From Kitasatospora sp. CB01950 (GTDB taxonomy: Bacteria; Actinomycetota; Actinomycetes; Streptomycetales; Streptomycetaceae), in the NCBI RefSeq assembly GCF_001905465.1, contig NZ_LISX01000002.1, positions 743,425 to 807,424 of the forward strand: DNA of 64,000 nucleotides, read 5' to 3'. The notes under the pieces were generated by a model, which was given only the letters and a program-made list of their open reading frames with translations, was not told where the DNA came from and ran no database searches. The position numbers and the translations under genes were made by a program. Position 1 is the stretch's first letter. Each line of letters opens with the position of its first letter. Below are positions 42,417 through 49,852 of this stretch, piece after piece.

Positions 42417-44057
42417 TCACTCCGCGGTGAAGACCTGCCGTCCGCCGACGTAGGTGCGCAGGACCCGGGTGTGGGCGATCTCTTCGGTGGGGGCGGCGAA
42501 GGGGTCGCGGTCGAGCAGGACCAGGTCGGCGAGGTGGCCGGGGCGGAGGGTGCCGGTGTCGTCGAGGCCGTTGAGGTGGGCCGTGCCGGCGGTGTAGGCG
42601 GCGAGCGCGGTGGCCAGGTCGAGCCGCTGGGCGGGCAGGAAGACGGGTGTGCCGGGGGCGGCGTCGGGTTCGCGGCGGTTGACGGCGACGTGCAGGCCGT
42701 CGATGGGGACGGCGCTGGAGACCGGCCAGTCGCTGCCCGCGGCGAGGGTCGCGCCGGCCCGCAGCAGGTCGCCGAACGGGTACTGCCAGGCGGCGCGTTC
42801 GGGGCCGAGGAAGGGGATGGTGAGCTCGTCCATCTGCGGCTCGTGGGCGGCCCACAGCGGCTGGATGTTGGCGATCGCGCCGAGCTCGGCGAACCGCGGC
42901 AGGTCCGCGGGGTGGACGAGTTGCAGGTGCGCGAGGTGGTGCCGGTTGCCGCGCCGGCCGTTGGCGGCGATGGCGGCTTCGACGGCGTCCAGGGCCTCCC
43001 GGACGGCGCGGTCGCCGAGGGCGTGGAAGTGCACCTGGAAGTCGAGTGCGTCGAGTGCGGTGACGTGCTCGCGCAGCGCGAGCGGGTCGACGAAGCTCAG
43101 GCCGCTGTTGCCGGTGGCGCAGCCGCAGCCGTCCAGGTAGGGGCTGGTGAGGGCGGCCGTGAAGTTCTCCGCGATGCCGTCCTGCATGATCTTCACCGCC
43201 CCGGCACGGAACCGTCCGTGGCTCAACTTCTCGCGCCGGGCGACGAGTTCGGGGATCTGGTCGGCGCCGCGCTCGCGGTCCCACCAGAGCGCGCCGACCA
43301 CCCGGGCGGTGAGCGTGCCCTGCTGCGCGGCGGTGAGGTAGGCGTCGGACGGGTCGGGGTGGCCGCCGAACTCGCCGAGCAGGGCGTCCTGCCAGGCGGT
43401 GATGCCGAGCGAGTGCAGCATGTGCTGGGCGCGCAGCAGTCCGGCCAGCCGGTCGGCGGCGGTGGGGCGGGGGGCGTGGATGCCGACCAGGCCGACGGCG
43501 CCCTCCTGGAGCATGCCGCTGGGTGTGCCGTCGGGTTCGCGTTCGACCCGGCCGTCGGCCGGGTCGGGGGTGTGCCGGGTGATCCCGGCGGCTTCCAGCG
43601 CACGGGAGTTGGCCCAGGCGCCGTGGTGGTCGCGGTTGGAGAGCAGCACCGGACGGTCGGGCACCACCCGGTCGAGCAGCTGCCGGGTGGGCAGTCCGCC
43701 GTCGAAGCTCTCCAGCGACCAGCCGCCGCCGGTGATCCACTCCTGTTCCGGGTGGGCGGCCGCGTAGTCGCCGATCAGGCGCAGGTAGTCGTCCACACCC
43801 ACGGTTTCGCTGAGGTCGCAGGTGGCCATCTCCATGCCGCCGTACACCGCGTGCACGTGCGCGTCCTGGAAGCCGGCGGTCAGCAACCGGCCGTGCAGGT
43901 CGACGACTTCGGTGCGCGGGCCGATCAACTCCCGTACCTCGTCGTGGCCGACGGCAGTGATCCGCTCGCCGGTGACGGCCAGCGCACTGGCCCGGGTGCG
44001 GGCGGCGTCGCCGGTGTGGATCGGTCCTCCGGTGAAGACCAGGTCGGCGTGGTTCAT
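42417..44057 (-). CDS. YtcJ-like amidohydrolase
   Basis: A 546-residue member of the metal-dependent amidohydrolase superfamily (amidohydrolase_3 type). The first metal motif is H67/H69 in FQDAHVHA, followed by a bridging-lysine-like region AVKIMQDGIAENF, HFHALGDRAV, HLAHLQLVHPADL and the catalytic-Asp region AAGSDWPVS. It probably hydrolyses an amide or imide bond in a small molecule; the substrate is unknown. ATG at 44057 follows GAGGAACGTCCC. It sits 26 bp after the permease gene in the same direction, so permease and hydrolase likely form a catabolic pair. Confidence 0.87.
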   Translation of the reverse strand: MNHADLVFTGGPIHTGDAARTRASALAVTGERITAVGHDEVRELIGPRTEVVDLHGRLLTAGFQDAHVHAVYGGMEMATCDLSETVGVDDYLRLIGDYAAAHPEQEWITGGGWSLESFDGGLPTRQLLDRVVPDRPVLLSNRDHHGAWANSRALEAAGITRHTPDPADGRVEREPDGTPSGMLQEGAVGLVGIHAPRPTAADRLAGLLRAQHMLHSLGITAWQDALLGEFGGHPDPSDAYLTAAQQGTLTARVVGALWWDRERGADQIPELVARREKLSHGRFRAGAVKIMQDGIAENFTAALTSPYLDGCGCATGNSGLSFVDPLALREHVTALDALDFQVHFHALGDRAVREALDAVEAAIAANGRRGNRHHLAHLQLVHPADLPRFAELGAIANIQPLWAAHEPQMDELTIPFLGPERAAWQYPFGDLLRAGATLAAGSDWPVSSAVPIDGLHVAVNRREPDAAPGTPVFLPAQRLDLATALAAYTAGTAHLNGLDDTGTLRPGHLADLVLLDRDPFAAPTEEIAHTRVLRTYVGGRQVFTAE

Positions 44058-44083
44058 GGGACGTTCCTCAACTCTTCGGGATG

Positions 44084-45565
44084 TCACAGGGATTGGGTGC
44101 GGGTGAAGTACGGCGAGCGGCGCACCCAGCGCGACCAGGCGGCGGCCGCCAGCCCGGAACCGATCATCAGGACCGGCACCGAGAGCTCGAACCACCCGTT
44201 GTCGGCGGCGAGTTCGAAGTGGTCGGCGGAGTCGTACAGGCTCCAGACGAGGTAGCCGCCGACCAGCAGCAGCACCGCCCCGCCGAGCAGCGGCGCGACC
44301 ACGGCCTTCAGGCCCTCCACGAGGTCCTCGCGCAGCAGGTGGCGGAAGCGCACGGCGGAGGCGATCGCCACCAGCGCGTAGTAGAGCGCGACCACGATGC
44401 CGATCGCGTTGACGGTCGCCGAGATCAGCTCGGTGACGGTCGGGATGACCAGCGACACCGCGGCCAGTGCCAGCGCGATGCCGGTGATCAGCCAGGTGCC
44501 GGTGGACGGGGTGCGGTGGCGCGGGTGCAGCCGCGTCCAGACCCGGCCGAGGGTGCCGTCGCGGCCCATCGCGAGCGCGCCGCGCGCGGTCGGGATCACC
44601 GAGGCCTGCAGCGAGGCCGCGGCCGAGCAGGTCAGCGCCACCAACGGCAGTGCGGCCAGCGGCTGGTGGGCGAGCCGGTCGGCGAAGTAGGCCAGGCCGG
44701 TGGCCCCGTTGTCGGCCAACTCGTCCAGCGGCAGCACCCGTTGGAAGGCGGTGCCGGCGAACAGGAACAGGCCGAGCATCAGCAGCAGCGACAGGAACCC
44801 GCCGCGGCTGGCGTCCTTCGGGTCGCGCACCTCCTCGCCGACGCTGAACACCGACTCGAAGCCCCAGTAGCAGAACACCGCCAGCACCATGCCCTGGGCG
44901 AGCGCGCTCGGCGAGGTCAGCTCGAACGGGTTGTACCAGGACAGGCTGAACGGCTGGTCGCCGGCGAACAGCCCGTACCCGCAGAACGCGATCAGCACCG
45001 CGTACTCGAAGATCAGCAGGTACTTCTGCAGCGACGCCGCGAGGTCGAGCCCGCGCACGGCGACCACCGTCGCTCCCAGCAGCACCACCATGCCGATCAG
45101 CGTGCACTGGATGCTGGAGTCCGGGTCGAGTTCCACGCCGGGCAGTGCGTGCAATCCGGCCGTGCCGGCCAGCTGGACGATCGCCGAGCCGGTCACCGTG
45201 GTGGTGTACGCCATGAACACGATGGTGGTGACGATGTTGACCCAGCCGGTCAGGAAGCCCAGCCACGGGCTGAGCACCCGGCCCACCCACCGGTACGAGC
45301 TGCCCGCGTCCGGCTCGACCTGGTTGAGCCGCCCGTAGCCGCAGGCGATGCCCAGCACCGGCAGGAACGCCAGCAGCATGATGGCCGGCAGGTGCAGGCC
45401 GACCACCCCCGCCATCAGGCCCAGCCCGATGCCGATCGAGGTGGTGGCGGCCGTGCTGGACGCGGCGATCACCACCACCGCGCCGACGCCGACCGATCTG
45501 CGCATCGTCTGCGGTGCGGAACCGTCGCCCGTGACGGGTCCGCCGTCCTCGACCGTCGTTGCCAA
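44084..45565 (-). CDS. APC-family amino acid/amine permease
   Basis: A 493-residue transporter with about twelve helices, starting with the APC motif VGVGAVVVIAASSTAATTSI and containing EPDAGSSYRWVGRVLSPWLG and GFESVFSVGEEVRDPKDASR. It imports an amino acid, amine or related amide. The start is uncertain: TTG at 45565 (reading LATTVEDGG) fits the alignment best, while ATG 20 codons downstream lacks a ribosome site. The gene is divergent from a TetR gene that probably controls it. Confidence 0.83.
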   Translation of the reverse strand: MATTVEDGGPVTGDGSAPQTMRRSVGVGAVVVIAASSTAATTSIGIGLGLMAGVVGLHLPAIMLLAFLPVLGIACGYGRLNQVEPDAGSSYRWVGRVLSPWLGFLTGWVNIVTTIVFMAYTTTVTGSAIVQLAGTAGLHALPGVELDPDSSIQCTLIGMVVLLGATVVAVRGLDLAASLQKYLLIFEYAVLIAFCGYGLFAGDQPFSLSWYNPFELTSPSALAQGMVLAVFCYWGFESVFSVGEEVRDPKDASRGGFLSLLLMLGLFLFAGTAFQRVLPLDELADNGATGLAYFADRLAHQPLAALPLVALTCSAAASLQASVIPTARGALAMGRDGTLGRVWTRLHPRHRTPSTGTWLITGIALALAAVSLVIPTVTELISATVNAIGIVVALYYALVAIASAVRFRHLLREDLVEGLKAVVAPLLGGAVLLLVGGYLVWSLYDSADHFELAADNGWFELSVPVLMIGSGLAAAAWSRWVRRSPYFTRTQSL

Positions 45566-45603
45566 GGGATCACCACCGATTCAGTTCATGGGGGAGGAAC
45601 GCC

Positions 45604-45668
45604 CGTACGGCGTACGCGAGTTGGGGGGCACGCCCGGGCGGGGTGGGGGGACCGGCGGAAGCGCCGGT
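45604..45668. promoter_or_regulatory. Inverted repeats in the permease/TetR intergenic region
   Basis: CGTACG-G-CGTACG (45604-45616) and the hairpin ACCGGCG (45651-45657) with CGCCGGT (45662-45668) lie in the 165-bp divergent gap. Either could bind the adjacent TetR regulator. Confidence 0.35.
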
Positions 45669-45730
45669 GGCACGTCATGAAACCCGTCGGCCTCTTCACA
45701 CGTCAATGGCGTTGTCATAAGCTCGGGTCC

Positions 45731-46456
45731 ATGACCGAACGAGCGGACGGCCGGGCGAGCGAACGAGTGGTCCCGGAGGCGGCGCGCAGGCGGCGGCGCC
45801 CCACCAAGCAGGGCACCGTGCTCTCCGAACAGGTCATCGTCGACACCGCGCTGCGTCTGGTCGGGCAGCACGGCGCGGGGGCGTTCACCGTCCGCCGCCT
45901 CGGCGCGGCGCTCGGCGCGGACCCGAGCGCGGTCTACCGCTACTTCCACAGCACGGACGACCTGCTGCTCGCCGTCGCCGACGAACTGATCGGGCGGGGC
46001 CTGCACGGCTGGCGGCCCACCGGCGACTGGCGCGCCGACCTCCGCGAGGTCGGTCTGCGCGTCCACGCCCACTCGCTGGCCCACCCGCAGGCCGCCGTGC
46101 TGGCGGCGTACCGCACCACCGGGCGCGCCAACGAGATCCGCACCATCGAGACCATGCTCGGCATCCTGCGCGACGCGGGCTTCCCCGACCCGGACGCCGT
46201 CGCCCTCTACCACGCCTTCATCGACCAGGCCCTCGGCTTCGCCGTCCTCGACTCCGCCGCGCTCGCCCTCCCCGCCCCCGCCCAGCGCGCCGACCTCGAC
46301 GTCTGGGACACCGCCTACCGGACCCTCTCCCCCGCCACCCACCCGCACATCGCCGCCACCGCGCACCTGCTCGCCGCCGACATGCGGCGCAGCGCCTACC
46401 CCCTCGCCCTCGACCTCCTCCTCACGGCCGTCGCCGCGCGCCTTCCGCAGCCGTGA
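45731..46456 (+). CDS. TetR/AcrR-family regulator
   Basis: A 241-residue regulator with an Arg-rich N-terminal arm, a TetR HTH (about 33-80; ALRLVGQHGAGAFTVRRLGA and ADPSAVYRYFHSTDDLLLAV) and a helical ligand domain (TetR_C_1-like). ATG at 45731 lies seven nt after TAAGCT (45718-45723), a leaderless-type start. It is divergent from the permease-amidohydrolase genes, its likely targets. Confidence 0.87.
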   Translation: MTERADGRASERVVPEAARRRRRPTKQGTVLSEQVIVDTALRLVGQHGAGAFTVRRLGAALGADPSAVYRYFHSTDDLLLAVADELIGRGLHGWRPTGDWRADLREVGLRVHAHSLAHPQAAVLAAYRTTGRANEIRTIETMLGILRDAGFPDPDAVALYHAFIDQALGFAVLDSAALALPAPAQRADLDVWDTAYRTLSPATHPHIAATAHLLAADMRRSAYPLALDLLLTAVAARLPQP

Positions 46457-46541
46457 CCGCCCGGGTCGGCGTGCCGCCCGGGGCCGGGGCGGCGGCCGGC
46501 CGTAGGGTCGGGGCCGATGCCACGGCTCGGAGGGCGGCGGG

Positions 46542-46934
46542 ATGCGGATCCACATCACCTCGGTGTTCGTCGAGGACCAGGAGAAGGCGCTGCGCTTCTA
46601 CACCGGGGTGCTGGGCTTCGTGAAGAAGCACGACGTGCCGCTCGGCGGCGGGGCGCGCTGGCTGACGGTGGTCTCGGCGGAGCAACCCGGGGGCACCGAG
46701 CTGCTGTTGGAGCCGTCCGGGCATCCGGCCGTGCCGCCCTACAAGGCGGCGCTGGTGCGGGACGGCATTCCGGCGGTGTCGTTCGCGGTGGACGACGTGC
46801 AGGCGGAGTTCGAGCGACTGCGCGGCCTGGGCGTGGAGTTCACGATGGAGCCGACCCGGATGGGGCCGGTGACGGCGGCGGTGTTCGACGACACCTGCGG
46901 CAACCTGGTGCAGATCGTCCGGACCGGTCCGTGA
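46542..46934 (+). CDS. VOC-fold (glyoxalase-like) protein
   Basis: A 130-residue single VOC protein beginning MRIHITSVFVEDQEKALRFY with the C-terminal strand DDTCGNLVQIV. ATG at 46542 follows CGGAGGGCGG, and TAGGGT 33 nt upstream of the start (46503-46508) is a -10 candidate. Substrate unknown. It is convergent with the hydrolase gene, with 10 bp between stops. Confidence 0.85.
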   Translation: MRIHITSVFVEDQEKALRFYTGVLGFVKKHDVPLGGGARWLTVVSAEQPGGTELLLEPSGHPAVPPYKAALVRDGIPAVSFAVDDVQAEFERLRGLGVEFTMEPTRMGPVTAAVFDDTCGNLVQIVRTGP

Positions 46935-46944
46935 CGTCCGGCCT

Positions 46945-47805
46945 TCAGTCGCCGAACCGGACGATCCGCTCGGCGACCAGGGCGGGTTCGTCCATCGGCA
47001 GCGAGTGCCCGGCGCCGGGGACGACCTCCACCCGGGCGGTGGGCAGCACCCGGCCGATCCGGGCGGCGACCTCGGCGGAGTCGTGCAGGGCGCTGCGGGC
47101 TCCGAGCAGGAACTGCGCGGGCAGGTCGATCCGGCGCAGTTCCTCGTCGGTGAGCACCGGCGGGACGGGCAGCGCCCGGCGGAAGCCCATCGCGGCGCGG
47201 GTCAGCTTCATCAACTCGTCCTCCAGCACGGCGCTGTTGGCGACCGCCCGGGCCAGCCGGGGCCGCAGGGCGCGGGGCGCGCTCGCGGCCAGGCCGCCGG
47301 CGATCAGCCAGGCGTAGAACCGGACGCCGAAGCCGTTGAACCCGGCCGGGTCGAGCAGCGTCATCGCGCCGACCCGGCCGGGGTGGTGCAGGCGGTGCTG
47401 GAGAGCGACCCAGCCGCCGTAGGAGCAGCCGACCAGGTGGACGTCGGTGAGGTCGAGCGCGGCGAGGACGTCCTCCAGCCAGGCCGCCGCGTCGGCGCCG
47501 TCGGCAATCGGTGCGCGCTGCACGCTGGCGCCCGGTTCGCCGATCGGGTCGATCGCGAACACCTGGTGGTGGGCGGCGAGTTCGGGCAACTGGTGGTGCC
47601 ACATCAGGGCGTTGCCGCCGGACGCGGGGAGCAGCACGACCGGCCGTCCGCCCGCTGTTCCGGTGCGCAGGACGCGGGTGAGGCCGTGGGCGGTGGGGGC
47701 GTCGATCGGGGTGCGGGGGCCGGGCCAGAGTGCGGCCAGGGCATGGTCGTAGGCGGTGCGGAACCGGTCGGCGGCCTGGGCGTTCCTGAACTCGCTGATT
47801 CGCAT
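46945..47805 (-). CDS. Alpha/beta hydrolase
   Basis: A 286-residue alpha/beta hydrolase. The nucleophile is S128 in HLVGCSYGGWVA, the oxyanion region LLPASGGNALMWH lies near 58-70 and the catalytic His is in GAGHSLPMDEP near 267. The acid is probably the Asp in SALHDSAEVA. Substrate unknown. The start codon at 47805 directly abuts a 35-bp palindrome, leaving no room for a ribosome site, so translation is probably leaderless and the operator overlaps the promoter. It is divergent from its likely regulator. Confidence 0.85.
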   Translation of the reverse strand: MRISEFRNAQAADRFRTAYDHALAALWPGPRTPIDAPTAHGLTRVLRTGTAGGRPVVLLPASGGNALMWHHQLPELAAHHQVFAIDPIGEPGASVQRAPIADGADAAAWLEDVLAALDLTDVHLVGCSYGGWVALQHRLHHPGRVGAMTLLDPAGFNGFGVRFYAWLIAGGLAASAPRALRPRLARAVANSAVLEDELMKLTRAAMGFRRALPVPPVLTDEELRRIDLPAQFLLGARSALHDSAEVAARIGRVLPTARVEVVPGAGHSLPMDEPALVAERIVRFGD

Positions 47806-47840
47806 GGTACATCTGTATCACGGCATGATACGGGTGTACC
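47806..47840. promoter_or_regulatory. 35-bp double palindrome, TetR operator
   Basis: Two nested inverted repeats share one centre: GGTACA (47806-47811) with TGTACC (47835-47840), and GTATCA (47815-47820) with TGATAC (47826-47831). It lies between the divergent hydrolase and TetR genes and touches the hydrolase start codon, the expected place for autoregulation and repression. Confidence 0.78.
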
Positions 47841-47854
47841 AGGGAGGCCGGATC

Positions 47855-48457
47855 ATGAACACGAAGGTCGAACACGAGGAGCGCCGACGGCAGATCGCCG
47901 AAGCGCTGCTGCGGATCGCCGACACCCAAGGACTGCAGTCCGCCAGCATGCGCGCGGTCGCCGCCGAGGCCGGCGTCTCACTGCGCCTGGTCCAGTACTA
48001 CTTCGAGACCAAGGAGGGCCTGCTGCTCGACGCCCTCGCCCGCCTCGGCGCCCAGCTCCAGGACCGGATGGCCCGCTGGATCGCCGCCGCCGGCAACCCG
48101 CCCACCCCCCGCGACCTGATCACCGCCGTCCTCTCGTGCATCCTCCCCACGGACGCCGAGAGCCGCCGCATCGCCCGCACCTACACCGCGTACTACGCCT
48201 TGGTCCTCAACGACCCCGAGGCCCTCGAAAAGCACGGCACCGGCCAGGCCGACCTGCTCGAATCCTTCCTCGCCAAGCAACTCCGCACCGCCCGACAGAC
48301 CGGCGCCCTCTCCCCCGTCCACACCCCCGAGACCACCGCCGCCCTCCTCGCCGCCCTGGTCAACGGCCTCGGCCAGAGCGTCCTCGGCGGCCAACGCGAC
48401 GGCGACGCCGCGCTCGCCCTCCTCACCCACCACCTCGACGAGCTCTTCGCCCCCTGA
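47855..48457 (+). CDS. TetR-family regulator
   Basis: A 200-residue regulator. The HTH (about 12-55) reads EALLRIADTQGLQSASMRAV and AGVSLRLVQYYFETKEGLLL. A BetI-like C-terminal ligand domain follows with TYTAYYALVLNDPEALEKH. ATG at 47855 follows GGGAGG. It probably binds the 35-bp palindrome 15 bp upstream and represses itself and the divergent hydrolase. Confidence 0.9.
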   Translation: MNTKVEHEERRRQIAEALLRIADTQGLQSASMRAVAAEAGVSLRLVQYYFETKEGLLLDALARLGAQLQDRMARWIAAAGNPPTPRDLITAVLSCILPTDAESRRIARTYTAYYALVLNDPEALEKHGTGQADLLESFLAKQLRTARQTGALSPVHTPETTAALLAALVNGLGQSVLGGQRDGDAALALLTHHLDELFAP

Positions 48458-48464
48458 CGCCCCG

Positions 48465-48926
48465 TCATCGGCACCGGTCGTCCAGGCAGGTCACCGAGCC
48501 GTCGTCCCCGACCTGCCACGACCTGCTGTGCCGGGCCGCCCGCCACCCCTCGGGGGCGTTGCGGGCGGCGGCGATCCATGCCGCCAGCGCGGGCAGCGCC
48601 TCGGCACGCAGCGCCTGCCGCGCGGCGGCCCGCCGGGCGGAGGGCAGGGGCGAGACCCAGATCATGAACGTCTCCCACAGCTTCGGGTGGGTGCCGCCGC
48701 CGTAGTTGCCGCGCTGCTCCGGCAGCCACTCGACCGCCAGCAGCTCCCCGCTCTCCTGGGTCAGCCACCAGAACCTGATGCCGACGGACGCGTCGCCCTC
48801 GCGTGCGCCTTCACCTTCGCCCTCGCCTTCGCCCTCGTCCGCGCCCTCGCCGAGCACGGAGCGGATGTCGGTCGACGTGAGCGGCCACGAAAGGCCGCGC
48901 TGCAGCATGCGGTTGCGGGCGGGCAT
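48465..48926 (-). CDS. Uncharacterised protein (153 aa)
   Basis: A soluble protein starting MPARNRMLQRGLSWPLTSTD with an acidic Glu-Gly repeat (EGEGEGEGE near 33-41) and a conserved-looking core GIRFWWLTQESGELLAVEWL, ending in a Cys/Asp tail TCLDDRCR. I do not recognise the family. CAGCAT six nt before the ATG at 48926 resembles a leaderless -10. The Glu-Gly tract is encoded by imperfect 6-bp repeats near 48807-48833. It converges with the TetR gene with eight bases between stops. Confidence 0.6.
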   Translation of the reverse strand: MPARNRMLQRGLSWPLTSTDIRSVLGEGADEGEGEGEGEGAREGDASVGIRFWWLTQESGELLAVEWLPEQRGNYGGGTHPKLWETFMIWVSPLPSARRAAARQALRAEALPALAAWIAAARNAPEGWRAARHSRSWQVGDDGSVTCLDDRCR

Positions 48927-49065
48927 CCGCCGATGCTGACACGCCGCCGACCGCCCCTGCCACGGGTTTACCGCTCGGGGGCTTCCACGGGGGCGGTGGT
49001 GCGGTGTCCGGCCGATTCGCCCGAGAAGCATCTGCCGCGCCAGGACGTCCGGTAGGTTGCCGGCC

Positions 49066-49602
49066 ATGACTGATCTCGGAACCGACGGCTGGCTGGCCGC
49101 TCCGCTCCGCACCGGGCGGTTGGTGCTGCGTGAGCCGGAGGCGCGCGACCGGGGGGCGGTCGTCGAGCTGTTCACCTCGCCGGAGGTCGGGACGTACCTC
49201 GGTGGGGCGCGGCCTCGGGAGGAGTTCGAGCGGGCGGTGCCGGAGACGCCGAGGCGGCGGCCCGGGCTGTTCGTGGTGGACCTCGACGGCGCGATGATCG
49301 GGATCGTCACCGTGGACCGGCGTGCCCCGGAGCATCCCCGCCGCGTCCGGCCGGAGGGGCAGGAGACCGAACTCGGCTACATGTTCCTGCCGCACGCGTG
49401 GGGCCACGGCTACGCGACCGAGGCGTGCGCGGCCGTCCTCGACTGGTGCGCCGAGGAACGGCCCGGCGAGCCGGTGGTGCTCTGCACCCAGACCGCCAAC
49501 GGCGCGTCGATGCGCGTGGCGTCGAAGCTGGGCTTCACCGAGGTGGAGCGCTTCGAGGAGTACGACGCCGAGCAGTGGTTCGGCGTCCGCCACCCCGCCT
49601 GA
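49066..49602 (+). CDS. GNAT acetyltransferase (RimJ/RimL-like)
   Basis: A 178-residue GNAT_3 enzyme beginning MTDLGTDGWLAAPLRTGRLV with core ELGYMFLPHAWGHGYATEAC and C-terminal ASMRVASKLGFTEVERFEEY. It probably acetylates a ribosomal-protein terminus or a small amine. ATG at 49066 has TAGGTT exactly seven nt upstream (49053-49058), a leaderless-type start. It is followed eight bases later by a NUDIX remnant. Confidence 0.87.
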   Translation: MTDLGTDGWLAAPLRTGRLVLREPEARDRGAVVELFTSPEVGTYLGGARPREEFERAVPETPRRRPGLFVVDLDGAMIGIVTVDRRAPEHPRRVRPEGQETELGYMFLPHAWGHGYATEACAAVLDWCAEERPGEPVVLCTQTANGASMRVASKLGFTEVERFEEYDAEQWFGVRHPA

Positions 49603-49609
49603 GCCCGCG

Positions 49610-49852
49610 ATGGCCCCGATCCGTCGCCGCACCTCCCGCATCCTGCTGCTCGACCACCGCGACCGCCTGTTGCTGCTCTGCGGTCGCGACCCGCGCGCCG
49701 AACGACGCGTCCCCGCTGTGCACCCTCACCACGTAGGCGGCGCACAGCAGTTGGTTGACGTGCACGACCGCCAACCCCACCTCGGGCCGCCCCGGACCGG
49801 CCTGCGGGGCGGCGTCGACGTCCTCATCCCGTCTGCCGGTGGGCGGACTTGA
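49610..49852 (+). pseudogene. Truncated NUDIX-hydrolase-like remnant
   Basis: An 80-codon frame from ATG 49610. The first 27 residues, MAPIRRRTSRILLLDHRDRL followed by LLLCGRD, match the start of streptomycete NUDIX proteins. The expected GGG-EPGE and REL-EE Nudix box never appears, and the frame continues into non-conserved sequence overlapping the 3' end of the convergent ATPase gene. It looks like a gene truncated by deletion. It might instead be a chance extension. Confidence 0.45.

Noticed and set aside
49535..49780. Minus-strand frame reading MGLAVVHVNQLLCAAYVVRV
   Set aside because: It looks protein-like for 20 residues but has no domain, no ribosome site and overlaps the GNAT gene end; more likely chance.
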